64,000 nucleotides of DNA. Origin: Pseudorasbora parva (lineage: Eukaryota > Chordata > Actinopteri > Cypriniformes > Gobionidae). Below the pieces are notes generated by a model that ran no database searches, was not told the DNA's origin, and saw only the letters and a list, made by a program, of their open reading frames with translations. This document shows, piece after piece, positions 35,621 through 47,430 of this stretch (position 1 is the stretch's first letter; each line of letters begins with the position of its first letter). The translations under genes were made by a program, and so were the position numbers. The stretch spans positions 12,966,007-13,030,006 of the forward strand of contig NC_090180.1 in NCBI RefSeq assembly GCF_024679245.1. Direction: 5' to 3'.

Positions 35621-36175
35621 TTTAGCACAGAAGCCTAAAATACTTTCTTGACTGTTGTCATGTCATAACCTGTCATTAGATTACTGTGTGAATTGAGGAT
35701 GTCCCAATGAGGGTGCAAGATGTGAAATTTTGAAATAAATGTTTATTTTATATATTTTGGCTGCAGTTGTGAGTTAATAAAAATATAACTGGTCATGTAA
35801 AATAGGCACATAATATCATAATATCTAAATATTGATACACATATACATATACCCCTGAATCGAATCGTAACGTATCACAGAACTTTTTTGAGGTATCGGA
35901 AAATATCCTGTTGCTGGCTATAATAATCGATATTGTATTGAATTGTGATGATCTTTTACTATAGTTAACATTACATCAACAGCATCTGTTTCTCAAAAAC
36001 AATGTTTCTCATGTATGGAGCAGAAACAGTGCAACCTCTCCAAAAAAACCTGGAACGCTTTTCTGATATTAAAACGGGTCCTAAAGCTCTTTCCTGATCT
36101 TAAACCTTCTTTTTCTCAGTGACATTCCTCTGACCTTAAATTTTCTTATATTCCTCTTTTGTAATGTTTCTCAGC

Positions 36176-37634
36176 CAGTGGTGGTCCAAGTACACAAATC
36201 AAGAATTCAGGTGCGATACTTTGTGTTATTTTATTTTAATGTTGTCATGTTTTTTAACTTAAAATCTACACCGTTGAGATGGTGATATGGTGATATGGAC
36301 ATGCCCACATTCAAGCATTAGAGCTCAAATTTAGTTCATAACCAAACTGACAGTTGTGACCTAAAGATGAGTTTCATTTACAATAATAAATCTGAAAATT
36401 CAGTATTTGTAACTTACTTTTCGTGCCGTCAGTTGCACACGCACTGAAGCTCTGAGTATCTCTTCATTCTGAATCTCCACATTGTTTTGGCTCAGTTTGA
36501 GTCAGACTTTAACTAGAAAATTCAGTGAACTAGAGACTTACTCTGAATGGATCATTAAATCAGTGAGTTGATAACTCAAGAACAGCTGCAATCGGATCAG
36601 TCCAAATCAAGCATTTGCAAAATGAAGCATTCGCTTATTAACAGGTAAATTTGCAAAGAATCAGTTTTTATGAAATGTAATGGGGAAAAAGTACAATATT
36701 ATGCTTTGGAATGTAGTGATGTAAAAGTTTCTCAAAATAAAAATATTCCAGTAAAGTACAGAAAAATGTATTTAAGTATATTAAAGAGGTGATGAATTGA
36801 GAAATCAACTTTCCCTTGAGCTTTTGATATCTAAAAGGTCATGGTAATATAAGATTATCATGTAAGTTTCAGAGCTGAAAACTTCCTTGTTAGTCAAAGA
36901 AAAGCTTTTATAGACACCAGGCTCAGAAAACGATCGTGTGCTTCATACTTACGTCATCGCGCGACAAAACATCGCCTCTACAGAATAGTGAGCACGTGTA
37001 ATTCAGTAGCCCTGCCCACCACCTCATCGGATCATGATAGCCAGCAGCAATAAACACGTCGAAGAAGATATCAAGATATTGTGGAAGAACAATCACTGCA
37101 TAAGCTTCCTTTCTGTTTTCCGGACGGGCTACCAAAACGGATGCCCGTCAGCAGAAATAATATTCCTTTCTAGATCTGGGTGCGCGCGCACATGTGTATG
37201 TGTGTTTGTGCGCGGTTCGCACTTATATCGACCGATCGTGCAGACCATGTGATACAGAAATAATATTCCAATCAATTGCGGGTGGATGAGAAATAAATAA
37301 TTGTGTTTGTTTGATAAAGACGTTTACGAGCCCTGTGGTTGAAATAATAATTCCGGTTGCCGCTTTCAAAACAATCCCTCGTGTAAACTGAACTGACAGG
37401 GGAGCTGAAGCTCATTAAATATGCAAATCTTCTCCAATCCTAGCCGTGGGCGTTTACTTCTAAATCTCCAGTACGGCACGCCCATCAAAACCCAGCATTG
37501 TTATTAATTTTTTAATGTAAACAACACACAGTCATTGGTTGACCTCAGACAACAGTATAAAAAATAAATAAAAAGCCAGTTCATGGCACCTTTAAAAAAA
37601 AAAAAAAAAGATACTTTATTACTGTCCACCACTG
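36176..37634. mobile_element. Tol2-like hAT element split by a nested element
   Basis: Starts CAGTGGTGGTCCAAGTACAC and ends TACTGTCCACCACTG, inverted hAT-type termini, with TTCTCAGC (36168-36175) and CTCTCAGC (37635-37642) as an 8-bp target duplication with one change. Without the 807-bp insert at 36785-37591 the element is about 650 bp. It has no transposase. Termini resemble those at 26183-27039. Confidence 0.75.
36785..37591. mobile_element. TTAA-flanked element nested in the hAT copy
   Basis: Left AGAGGTGATGAATTGAG and right CCAGTTCATGGCACCT are inverted-type ends, each beside TTAA (36781-36784 and 37592-37595), dividing the hAT element's right-hand GTATTTAAGTATA-like repeat from its terminus. 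The middle (36900-37470) is CpG-richer with short open frames but no recognised protein. It is younger than its host element. Confidence 0.7.
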
Positions 37635-37829
37635 CTCTCAGCCATCTTTCTTTCTAGAGTCTTCAAATCTCCCTTTTGCTCACTCTCTCTCCTTCCTTAT
37701 CATGAGTGTAAATGCACACTACTGCTGATTGGCAAAGTGTTTTCCACCACCTTCAACAGCGTTTCTCAGAAATCATTTAAAGCACTGCACAATACGTACA
37801 ATGTGTAGTTTTTCACCACTAGAAGTATA

Positions 37830-38590
37830 CCTATTCAAATCAAATGCTTAGCCTGATGACGCCGAGATTGAGTGCAAAATCTAGGAACATGTGGTCTTCA
37901 CCTTACAGCCAGTGGAAACAAATCGGGACGGGACTCAGCCAGAAATAATTTTCATGAGATTTTTAAAGCCACACCCCACTAACTTTTCCGTCCGCTAGAG
38001 GGCGCCTATTCGAATCAAAGGCTTAGTTTGATGACCCCAAGTTTGAGCGCAGAATCTTGGGACGAGGTCTTCACCTCACAGCCGGTGAAAAATAATCGTG
38101 ATAGGACTCTGGCAGAAATCATGTTGATGGATGCGGTTATTAACGTTTCTGTAGTATGAAGAAGAGCAGGACTGAGCGTTGTGAAGCTGAGCAAGGCCGC
38201 TGGAGCGATTGTTACGTAAAACAGCACTGTTTTATCATATTAGATACATTTGAGTGTTTAAAATTATATTATTACGTTAATCTGCGTTTGCTTCGCGGCT
38301 GCTATGAGACACTTGTTGCACACTGCAGTAATTAATAAACGCTAGATGGATTGTGTTGCTAAATGTCATGCAATTTAAAACACGGTATGAAAGAGAAAAT
38401 GCTGTATTACTGTACAATAATTAGTTTCCTGTCTATAAATGTATCCAAACAGTTGTTCTCTTGTCTAATAAAACATAATATTTTAAAGAGTCTTTGGTGT
38501 TTCTATGGTTTCTACAAAATAAAACCAGAAATCGAGGGTAAGGCATGTATGATGTCACTGATAGGCGACGCACGGACACAATCCATGTCC
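37830..38590 (+). repeat. Dispersed repeat, copy 2, with partial tandem duplication
   Basis: The segment 37990-38590 has the same ordered blocks as copy 1 at 15277-15900 (CTTAGTTTGATGACCCCAAG, AATCATGTTGATGGATGCGG, GAGCAAGGCCGCTGGAGC, AAATAAAACCAGAAATCGAG). Directly before it, 37830-37960 repeats only the first block (CTTAGCCTGATGACGCCGAG ... CACCTTACAGCCAGTGG). The frame at 38015-38227 (-) parallels the one in copy 1. Confidence 0.6.
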
Positions 38591-38767
38591 TGGATAAAAT
38601 TTCTTATTTCTCAGGATTTAAACATTCTTGAAAACACCTGGGATAATGTAAGTACACAAGTCAACAATATATACATCATTGGTCTACATTTGAATCCAAA
38701 AATCGTACATATTGTGAATACAAAAAATTGTACATACAAAGGCATTTAAACATTTTTTTCCCCTTAC

Positions 38768-38916
38768 CCGGCCATTGACTTCACCCTTCCACCATCCATT
38801 GGTACACTTGATGTATATCTTCACCAGGTCGCCCACCTGTATAGAGAGTTCCCGAGTATCCCTGGAGCTGAAATCATATCGTGCCAGTGCAATGCCAAGC
38901 ACTCTCGGGGTCAAAA
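38768..38916 (-). CDS. vav3: vav3 exon, main part of C-terminal SH3 domain
   Basis: Bounded on the - strand by CTCCCTCAG|TTTTGACC and CAATGGCCGG|GTAAGG, 149 bases coding two bases of a split Val codon plus 49 residues. The sequence ALARYDFSSRDTRELSIQVG followed by DLVKIY and NGWWKGEVNGR has all SH3 landmarks: ALYDY-like start, acidic RT loop, and the WW pair of the ligand groove. In Vav proteins this domain binds proline-rich partners and takes part in localisation. The best match from memory is Vav3 rather than Vav1 or Vav2, on RELS-x-x-x-GD-x-VKIY and the VNGRVGWFPSTYVEE continuation. Confidence 0.93.
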
Positions 38917-39797
38917 CTGAGGGAGATGGGGATGTAAGACAAAAACAGTTGTTAGAAAAAGGACAAGAGTGAGAGACACAAGTGTTTTCACAAGACATGC
39001 CAAGTAGGACAACACGTGCGAACATGCAACAAGATGATTAGAGATTTGGAACAAAAACGGGGCACAAATGGCATTGCATTATACTCCGACATTTTCACAC
39101 ACAAAATGTTGATACAGATCCACTCTCTCCACAGCTCTCAGAAAACAAACATACACTACAGAAAGAGCTGAAGCAAACACTGGGAGAAAAGACTGAGATG
39201 GCTGGAGGGGGAAATGAATAAGACAGGTGGCTGATAGCTGTACCTGACCAGAAGGGTGAGGGGGAGGGAGGAACAAAACTGTAGCTGGTGGGACTCAAAA
39301 CGGAAAGCCCACACAGCACTGGAGCTTAGGATCCAAGCCGAAGCAGAGTGAAGAAAATAAGAACACAAAAACCCAGAGATCTTAACGGAGACATTTTCGA
39401 CAAAACAAACATACACAAGCTGATATAAAGAACCGGCGAATGAACATCCTCCTTTAAATATGCCAGCTTTGAGGAAATCACACTAAAAAATGTTTAGAAA
39501 ATGTATTCAGTGTTTTAAGATTTGATTAAATATTTATCATGATATTCATTTTACCATAAAAGGGGAAGGAAATGCATTCCACATTTTTGTTAGACCTCAA
39601 AAACGAACATAAACATAACTTCACAGAGTAAGTTACTTTTTAATTTAGGCCATGAAATATATTATATATATATATATATTATTTAAATTCTGTTTTCAAT
39701 TGTATTTTTTCTACATTTTGTTTGATTATTTAATACAAATTTATCATAACAAATGGTGTCCAATGAAATTAATTCATAAACTTAAATGTTTCATATA
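38917..39797. other. vav3 intron between SH3 exons and SH2, left part
   Basis: Mixed-composition sequence (39070-39420) with no second exon or terminal repeats, then an AT-rich part with a short TA run at 39661-39678. Three overlapping - frames at 39079-39416 reflect a pyrimidine-rich strand, not a gene. Confidence 0.4.
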
Positions 39798-40510
39798 CAC
39801 TATATTGCCAAACGTTTTGGGACATTTGCCTTTAAATGCACATGAACTTTAATGACATCCCCATTTTTAATGTACATGGTTTTCTATTAAGTTGGCCCAC
39901 CCTTTGCAGCAACAGCTTGAACTATTCTGGGAAGGCTCCTAAACCTCGTGGAAGGCTTTCCACAAGGTCTAGGAGTGTGTTTATGGGAATTTTTGACCAT
40001 TCTTCTAGAAGCGCATTTGTGAGGTCAGGCACTGATTTTGAATGAGGCCTGAGTCGCAGTCTCTGCTCTAATTCATCCCAAAGGTGTTCTATCGTGTTGA
40101 GGTCAGGACCTCCACAATAAAATCCAATGTCTTTTATGAACCTGTCAGGGAGGAGAGGAAGGGGCCATCCCAAAACTGTTCCCACAAAGTTGGGAGCTAA
40201 TCAGAAGGCCACACAAAGTTTAGAGTTCTGTAGCTATCCACTGCAGAAAGTTGACGACTTCTGCGCACTGTGCGCCTCAGCATGCGCTGACCCTGCTTTG
40301 GGATTTTATGTGTCCTACCACTTTTTAGCTGAGTTGCTGTTGTTCCCAGTTGCTTCTACTTTGTTATAATACCACTAACAGTTGTCCGTGAATATTTGTG
40401 AGGAAATTTCACAAATGGACTTATTGCACAGGTGGCAACATATAACGGTGCCACACTTGAATTCACTGAGCTCCTGAGAGCAACCCTTTCTTTCACAAAT
40501 ATGTGTATAA
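39798..40510 (-). pseudogene. Truncated Tc1-like transposon
   Basis: Begins after TA with CACTATATTGCCAAACGTTT, a Tc1-like terminal repeat. On the - strand the frame at 40185-39922 carries the C-terminal end of a transposase: GPDLNTIEHLWDELEQRL, with the catalytic Glu of the DD34E triad kept, then LLEEWSKIPINTLLDLVESL. The remaining 5' half is broken up, and the other terminal repeat is not found, so the copy is truncated at about 40510. It sits in a vav3 intron in the same orientation as the gene. Confidence 0.75.
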
Positions 40511-41450
40511 ATGTAAATTTAAACATGGATAAACATATATTTTGCCTGTCGGAGTAAGATACCTTTTAATTTAGGGCATGAAATACATTTTCTTTTTTAA
40601 AATCAGTTTTTTTTTTTGTATACATTTTTTTAATTAATTTAATAAATTTTTTGTTTGATATATTTTTTCCACAAATAAAGTGTTGCACAACAACTTGTAT
40701 ACTGTATACATTCTTAATAAAAAAAAGTTTTAGTTTTTTATTATTATTAATTTGAGAAGTTATTTGTAGTATAGTAATTTGACTTTTTAGAAACATTTTA
40801 CAAACTTTTAGTTTGTCACAAAGACCTTTGACAATCACAATTGTTTTTTTAAATGGAACAGTGAAATGCTTGTGATTTAACTTTCATAGCAGCTCTGAAT
40901 GAAGTTAATGTGGACTGTCCTCAAATAGTGAGATGGCAAATGCTGAAAACGCAAGCAATACAGCCTTTTTAGCAACACAGACCTGATCGTCTAGAAGATA
41001 TAGGCAGAAAATATCGAAAAATGGCTTTAAAGTTTATTATCGATATTGTGGATTTATTTTTTCAATAAATATGTTTGTTGATTTATTGCCCAGTTCTGCT
41101 TTGGGCCCCACTGACATTTATCATACAGACAAAAAACATTGAGACATTTCTCAAAATGACTACTTTCATGTTTCACAGAAGAAAGAATGTCAAAGAGGCT
41201 CGGAACGACAAGTGAGTGAGTAAATGATCACAGAAAAGACCAAAATTTTGACTACTTCAGCCATATGGAGTGACTGGGATATTGATAAAAAAAAGGTGTT
41301 CTGGTAGCTTTTTGCCAAGTGTGTGCTCCTGGCCCTGTCACTGACGCAGCTGTGATAGCGCTCATACAGAGCGCAAGTCCTGTTACCATCTGAACGCCCA
41401 TCTGAGCATCCAGGACTTTCTAATATGTAAACTAGCAAATGTCAGATCCA
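40511..41450. other. vav3 intron, AT-rich
   Basis: Low-complexity AT-rich sequence with homopolymer runs to about 40860, then mixed sequence with ATCGATATTG near 41040, which resembles the ends of the 34960-35960 repeat. The 90-residue - frame at 40566-40838 is Lys/Asn/Ile-rich, as expected by chance in such DNA. Confidence 0.4.
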
Positions 41451-42700
41451 CAATATGTTTGCCTTCCTGCTTTGCATCTCCTCTAGGGGGAACGAAGCAG
41501 CAGATGATGAGCCAACTACTATTTTCCTGTGACACTGTCACTTGGAAATCAGCAAAAAATCGTGCAGCTAATCACGTTCAATATCTACGCAGAACCGAAA
41601 CCAATTGCGAATAACTTTTCTCAAATTAGCTTATCAAAGACAGCCATGATATCTCCCTTTGTGTTCATTGTGTTTACCAAACACTCTGCGCCTACAGATG
41701 TGTCAGCGCCCACACGCTCGCTGATCTGTTGGCTTATTTGTATGCGTTTTGGTTTGGGGCACATCAGCGAGAGCGCTGTCCCAGGATGCATAAAGGGCCC
41801 GGATTTTCTGCTGCGGTTTGTGAAAGGATGCGTTAACAAGAGTGGCAGTTGAGTATAAACACCTCTAATAAGCCGTGGATGCTGAGGAAAAAAGGACAAG
41901 TAGAACAGCGAAACCCCCAATTCACAATCCACTATCCTGTTCTTTCTATCAACAGAGCGTTACTCGTTCGCTAAGCCTTTTTCTACGTGACACATCTCTC
42001 TCTGTTCAATAAAGCTGACTTTCCATGTCTCCACTAGTTGCCCTTTCATTTCTCAGTGCAGGGTTTTTTTTTCCTGCTCAACTGCGCGAGAGAAAATCAG
42101 CCAAGTCCCTACAGGTGAGGGGAAGCTTAGCATCCATCATGGCTTTTTTTCCCTGTAACTCAAAACTAAACTGTCATGTAATGTCAGGGAGATTGCCGGT
42201 GCTACTTGAGTCTTGTTTAGCCGAGTCCTCTCTCTCGCCGCGTCGCCTGCAGCAGGAGCTGCAGAGCCAGACACAAACAGCTTTTTTCCTGCTGCCAGGT
42301 GCCGAGTGGGTACAGCTCGCTTCACAGCATCGGTCTGTCTCTTTGAGGAGCCATCTTGGGCAATGAGAACTGGAGTACAGCCGTACGTTTTTTTCCCATG
42401 AAGGCACACCCAACACATTTTCACCCAACGACCAGCATGTCAAGTGTTCAACATTTATTTTTAATGAAAAGAGTCCGAGAGGTGTCGGGACACATACATA
42501 AATCTCCAGCTAAAAATACATCCTGAGCGCAAATGCGCATCCTATGCCGCCTGCCATTAAAAGAGGACCTGTCTGAAAACCTGTTCACATTGACGGTGAT
42601 TTTAATCGCTGCTAGTAGTAGACGTTCCTTCTGCTGGATGCAGTTACTGTGTAACTGGCTGTACATCTCTGGCAAAGAAGTCTTTGTATCGTGGACACAA
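41451..42700. other. CpG-richer, non-repetitive vav3 intron segment
   Basis: A 1.25-kb stretch whose composition differs from the rest of the intron, most at 41690-41830 (CACACGCTCGCTGATC, CAGCGAGAGCGCTGTCCCAG) and 42220-42330 (CTCTCGCCGCGTCGCCTGCAGCAGGAGCTGCAG). It lacks terminal inverted repeats. Opposite-strand open frames are mirror pairs caused by base composition. A regulatory element is possible but not shown. Confidence 0.3.
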
Positions 42701-42949
42701 ATCTAAAGGCTAACATTCTGCAGGGGAACAATTTTGTATGTTTGCATATAAATTACAGCAATGCTTACAGTAGTACTTAGAATATTACAATAGAATGAGG
42801 CCATTTCTTTAATTAAATCTCTTTATAATTTTTTTATTTATTATTATTTTTTTTAACTTTTATGTACATGTGCAATGATTAGTCATACAGCAATGAGAAA
42901 TCAATCTCAGAATTATAACTTGAATTTGACCTCCATCTTGGGTGCACTC

Positions 42950-43330
42950 AATAGTAGTGGTCAACCGATATGGATTTTATCTTTTAAAGATTGAACATTG
43001 GTCTGGGAGTCAGCTCTGTATTTTCTACTGCAAGAGGCGTGATTAACAAGCATAGTTTAAATGACTCTTGTGGTCTGATTGGTTTAAGGACTATCCAATT
43101 TCTTACAGAGTCATGATCAATGAGCATAATTCAAATGACTCTGTACGCAATTGGATAGTCCTTCAAACAATCAGACAAAAGACCTATCACTTCTCTATCC
43201 CTCATTGTGGTAAACTCGCCAATAGGCTGGTGGATAAGCTGGTTTGTGTTTGGTCCCCGAAAATTTGTAACAGAAGCAGGATAAAACAATGTACAGGTAT
43301 CCAGCCTGAGGTGTAGGGTAAAATCAAATA
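42950..43330. repeat. Dispersed repeat with internal palindrome
   Basis: Starts AGTGGTCAACCGATATGGAT, a terminus of the kind seen in fish hAT elements. At 43075-43170 TCTGATTGGTTTAAGGACTA TCCAATT faces AATTGGATAGTCCTTCAAAC AATCAGA, forming a palindrome of about 100 bp with repeated AATGACTCT words. No second terminus recognised. Confidence 0.45.
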
Positions 43331-43479
43331 GCCAGCAGATTGGGCTGGGTTTACCCTTTCTAGTAAATTTTTGAAATAGCATTGCAATTATAAATAAATG
43401 CTTCTTTTTTTTTATATTTAAAAATGCATTTGATTTCTGCAACGACAAAGCTGAATTTTCAGCATTGTTATAAATAAAT

Positions 43480-43930
43480 GTTCAATTCTGACATTATAAC
43501 TCTCAGTTCTGACTTTTTTTTTTGTGCAATTGTGAGTTTACCATATATCGCAATTGTGAGAATAAAAAGTCATAATTGTGGGATAAAACATTAAAATTAT
43601 CTTTTAAAAACGCTTTTATTCCATGGCGGAAACAAGCCTTCTTTTCTCAGAATTTTGAGATTTAACTTGCAACTGTGATTTATAAAGTCAATTCTGAGAG
43701 GAAAGGCATTTTTTCTCATAATCGGGAGTTTATATCTTTTATAACTCATAATTGTGTGTTATTAAGTCAGAATTGCACTATAAACACTTTTGAGAAAAAG
43801 TCACTTTATATCAACTTTAGAACTTTTACTTTATAACACGCTATTGCGAGTTTATATCTCGCAATTCTGAATTTTTTTCTGAATTTTTCTGACAAAGTTA
43901 TTAAAAAGTCGCAATTACCTTTTGTATTTT
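43480..43930. repeat. Degenerate tandem AATTGTGAG/TCTGAGA repeats
   Basis: Many near-copies of CAATTGTGAGTTTA, TCATAATTGTG and CAATTCTGA spaced 20-40 bases apart in both orientations. They form a low-complexity array without coding content. Confidence 0.6.
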
Positions 43931-45019
43931 TTATTCTGTGGTGGAAACAAGATTCCATTCTATCCTGTTCTCTAAAAAGGTTCTCTAAAAAGTCCAAAGC
44001 AAGACTGAAATTCTCTGCACTACAACTAGATTCCCTCCAGGTAGATATGATAGGAGGTTTACATTTTGGGTGAACCATTAGTCAGCTTCTGGACTTGTTT
44101 AATAAAGAAGGTTTGATGTCTTTTGAGGAATTTATACAGTGATATCAATTATTAAAGCAGACTTTTTTCTTGCAATATTTTATTTTTTCTTTCACTTTTT
44201 ACATTTATATTCTAAAAAGATACCTTGTTATGTAATAACCGAAATCTGTCTATTTCAGACACCTGGACAGTGTGTATGCCAGTGTGTCTGTCATACAGTG
44301 TTCTCAATGCTACATCTGAGGGAAATTTAGTTCTAAATATTAGACTTGCTTAGAGGGAACTTTTAGTCTCTGTAAGTGAAGAAGATCAAAATTGTACATA
44401 TGATTGTACATATAGTTCACCAAACCGTAGACATGCATTCAATACTCTCACCTCTATGCCTTAAGTACAAAACACAAAATGGTAAACTCACTAACTGTCT
44501 TTAGTCATGTAATCAGTCATAAATAAATTGGGCCAAGATAGTTTCTGAAATGAATATCTTTGATAAGGAGTTGGTATTTGATCCTTTACTTTTGATCCTT
44601 GTTCTGCCTGATAAAGCTTTGATTTTATCAAAAGAAAAGTGATTGTATAATCTTCTTACTTTTGTATCTAGAAAAAAAAAGACTCAAAAACAAGATTTTA
44701 ATGGAATTCATTCTGTTGGAATATTTTAGTTTAAATGTTTGTTTGAATTTTAGTCATGTTACTTTGAATTATTATCAATTGTTACAAACGTAACAGTTGA
44801 AAATAATTGTGCTGCTTAGTATTTTTATGGAAAAAATATTTTGGTTCCATTGGCATCTGCAAAAAATTATACTTTTCCCAACGGTCTCGAGTCGCAATGG
44901 TTGCGGTTACTAAAAATGAATTCTGGTCACTTCATAACTGCAAGTTGCTGTCAGTGTGAACAGGGCTAAGAGATCATCATATATTGAGAGTTAATCATTT
45001 ACGAGATGTAGATACTAAC

Positions 45020-45128
45020 CAGAAGTTCTGAGTCCACTACTGAGCTCCTTATACGGAATCTGCAGAGTCGTGTCCAGTGTACGGAAACCCTCTTTCAGAG
45101 AGTGCTGTTTGTAATATTCAACCAGTCC
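45020..45128 (-). CDS. vav3: vav3 exon, end of SH2 domain and linker
   Basis: On the - strand TTTCTAG|GGACTGG and ACTTCTG|GTTAGT bound 109 bases coding [20 protein letters not shown] followed by [16 protein letters not shown], ending with one base that pairs with TT of the next exon (Val). LVEYY and the LDTTLQ-P stretch are the last helix and C-terminal part of a Vav SH2 domain; [10 protein letters not shown] favours Vav3. The Gly at the exon start stands where Vav proteins usually have Glu (LLELVEYY). The other side of the junction is phase 0, so this is a true substitution or a splice shift of no bases. Confidence 0.93.
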
Positions 45129-45486
45129 CTAGAAAGAAACATCACAAGTTTAAAAGCTTGTTATCACATTTTTTGCCATCTAAAATATTTATTCTAAGCA
45201 CCCCTTGAGATTGTAAGTTAATATTTAAAAAAAAGTTATACATCCGCATGTTCACAGTTCTTTGATTTTGGGTAATGGTCAAATTCATGCTAAACATTTT
45301 TTGGGGGCGTTTCATTTTTTATTTATTTTGATTTTGATTTTTTATGAGAAACTAACTATTAGCATTCCTTCTGAACTGACTGAATTTGGTAAACCCTGTC
45401 TTTTATCTTAGTGGATCAGCTATAATTGCTTATAAATGCTCACAGTTAAAATTATCTATATACATACACTTACAAAAACATATATA

Positions 45487-46992
45487 CAGTGAGGAAAATA
45501 AGTATTTGAACACCCTGATGTTTTGCAAGTTCTCCCACTTGGAAATCATGGAGGGGTCTGAAATTGTCATTGTAGGTGCATGTCCACTGTGAGAGACATA
45601 ATCTAAAAAAAAATCCAGAAATCACAATGTATGATTTTTTAACTATTTATTTGTACACCTGAGAAAATCACTGTTAATATTTGGTACAGTAGTCTTTGTT
45701 TGCAATTACAGAGGTCAAACATTTCCTGTAGGTTTTAACCAGGTTTGCACACACTGCAAGAGGGATTTTGGCCCACTCCTCCACAAAAAATCTTCTCTAG
45801 ATCAGTCAGGTTTCTGGCCTGTCGCTGAGAAACACGGAGTTTGAGCTCCCTCCAAAGATTCTCTATTGGGTTCAGGTCTGGAGACCGGCTAGGCCATGCC
45901 AGAACCTCTATATGCTTCTTACAGAGCCACTCCTTGGTTATCCTGGCTGTGTGCTTCGGGTCATTGTCATGTTGGAAGACCCAGCCTCAACCCATCTTCA
46001 ATACTCTAACTGAGGGAAGGAGGTTGTTCCCCAAAATCTTGCAATACATGGCCCCGGTCATCCTCTCCTTAATACAGTGCAGTCGCCCTGTCCCATGCGC
46101 AGAAAAACACCCCTAAAGCATGATGCTACCACCCCCATGCTTCACAGTAGGGATGGTGTTCTTGGTAAGTTCTATTTTGGTCTCATCTGACCACATGACT
46201 TTCTCCCATGACTCCTCTGGATCATCCAAATGGTCATTGGCAAACTTAAGATGGGCCTGGACATGTGCTGGTTTAAGCAGGGAATTCTTCTGTGCCATGC
46301 ATGATTTCAAACCATGAGGTCTTAGTGTATTACCAACAGTAACCTTGGAAACGGTGGTCCCAGCTCTTTTCAGGTCATTGACCAGCTCCTCCCGTGTAAT
46401 TCTGGGCTGATTTCTCACCTTTCTTAGGATCATTGAGACCCCACGAGGTGAGATCTTGCATGGAGCCCCAGTCTGAGGGAGAATGACAGTCATGTTTAGC
46501 TTCTTCCATTTTTCTAATTGCTCCAACAGTAGACCTTTTTTCACCAAGCTGCTTGACAATTTCCCCGTAGCCCTTTCCAGCCTTGTGGAGGTGTACAATT
46601 TTGTCTCTAGTGTCTTTGGACAGCTCTTTGGTCTTGGCCATGTTAGTAGTTGGATTCTTATTGATTGTATGGGGTGGACAGGTGTCTTTATGCAGCTAAC
46701 TACCTCAAAAAGGTGCATCTAATTTAGGATAATAAATGGAGTGGAGGTGGACATTTTAAAGGCAGACTAACAGGTCTTTGAGGGTCAGAATTCTAGCTGA
46801 TAGACGGTGTTCAAATACTTATTTGCAGCTGTATCATACAAATGGTTAAAAAAATCATATATTGTGATTTCTGGATTTTTTTTCTGTCACAGTGGACATG
46901 CACCTATGATGATAATTTCAGACCCCTCCATGATTTCCAAGTGGGAGAACTTGCAAAATAGCAGGGTGTTCAAATACTTATTTTCCTCACTG
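45487..46992 (-). mobile_element. Full-length but broken Tc1-like transposon
   Basis: Terminal inverted repeats start CAGTGAGGAAAATAAGTATT at both ends, with TA beside each (45485-45486, 46993-46994), for a 1506-bp Tc1/mariner copy. The ends match over roughly 120 bases, including the TGGAAATCATGGAGGGGTCT word. It lies in the vav3 intron between the exons at 45020 and 47431. The transposase remnant is annotated separately. Confidence 0.93.
45674..46641 (-). pseudogene. Tc1-like transposase, frameshifted
   Basis: Starts at 46641 with [20 protein letters not shown], the N-terminal helix-turn-helix of Tc1-like transposases. The second DNA-binding region continues in another frame ([20 protein letters not shown]), then [11 protein letters not shown] with the first catalytic Asp. 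The second block [18 protein letters not shown] and the third, [19 protein letters not shown], follow on, separated by in-frame stops; the frame ends near KDYCTKY. All three DD34E residues are still seen, but at least one frameshift, a deletion after TKIEL and stop codons make it non-functional. Confidence 0.88.
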
Positions 46993-47430
46993 TATATGGT
47001 TTTATGGATGTATATCATGATAATGCTATGAATTCTTTGACGCACCCAGGAGTACCATGATATATGAATTAGTAATCATTCATTGCTATGGTATACATCA
47101 AAGCTTTACTATCCTTGTTACATGCTGTCACCACAGTCTTTTTTTATAAGAAAAAAAACTTTTAATTTTAAAAGAAAATGTAATAAGGTTGCAGTAGTAT
47201 TGTGACGCTTATGGATTAATAGCTGTACCCATGTTATTAATTATGCTAATGAAATACAGAAATATGCAGATCAGCAAATGTTCTGGCTTTTCGATAAAAA
47301 AAGCTCAGGTCTCTGCAGCACAGATAGCGACATTGAATTATAGCACCCTACATATGTATTCATACGGTTATGATAAATAGAGCAAATGCTGATGAAGACC
47401 ACTGCTTCCGTGCAACTCAAACCCACTTAC

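Larger units (their letters stand above)
33075..38767 (-). other. vav3 last intron
   Basis: A 5.7-kb GT-AG intron between the two exons of the C-terminal SH3 domain. It contains a foldback MITE at 33499, a dispersed repeat at 34070, a repeat with ATCGAT-rich ends (34960-35960) around a TA microsatellite, a nested hAT/TTAA pair at 36176-37634 and a partly duplicated dispersed repeat at 37830-38590. No other exon recognised. Confidence 0.6.

Noticed and set aside
38363..38749. 128-residue + strand frame in the last vav3 intron
   Set aside because: Spans the end of a dispersed repeat and AT-rich sequence; composition as expected by chance, no domain.
39079..39416. Three overlapping - strand frames next to the SH3 exon
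   Set aside because: All three follow from a pyrimidine-rich strand; no acceptor/donor pair joins them to the vav3 frame.
42025..42443. Overlapping + and - frames of 60-113 residues in the CpG-rich block
   Set aside because: Mirror-pair frames caused by GC composition; none shows a domain or splice consistency with vav3.
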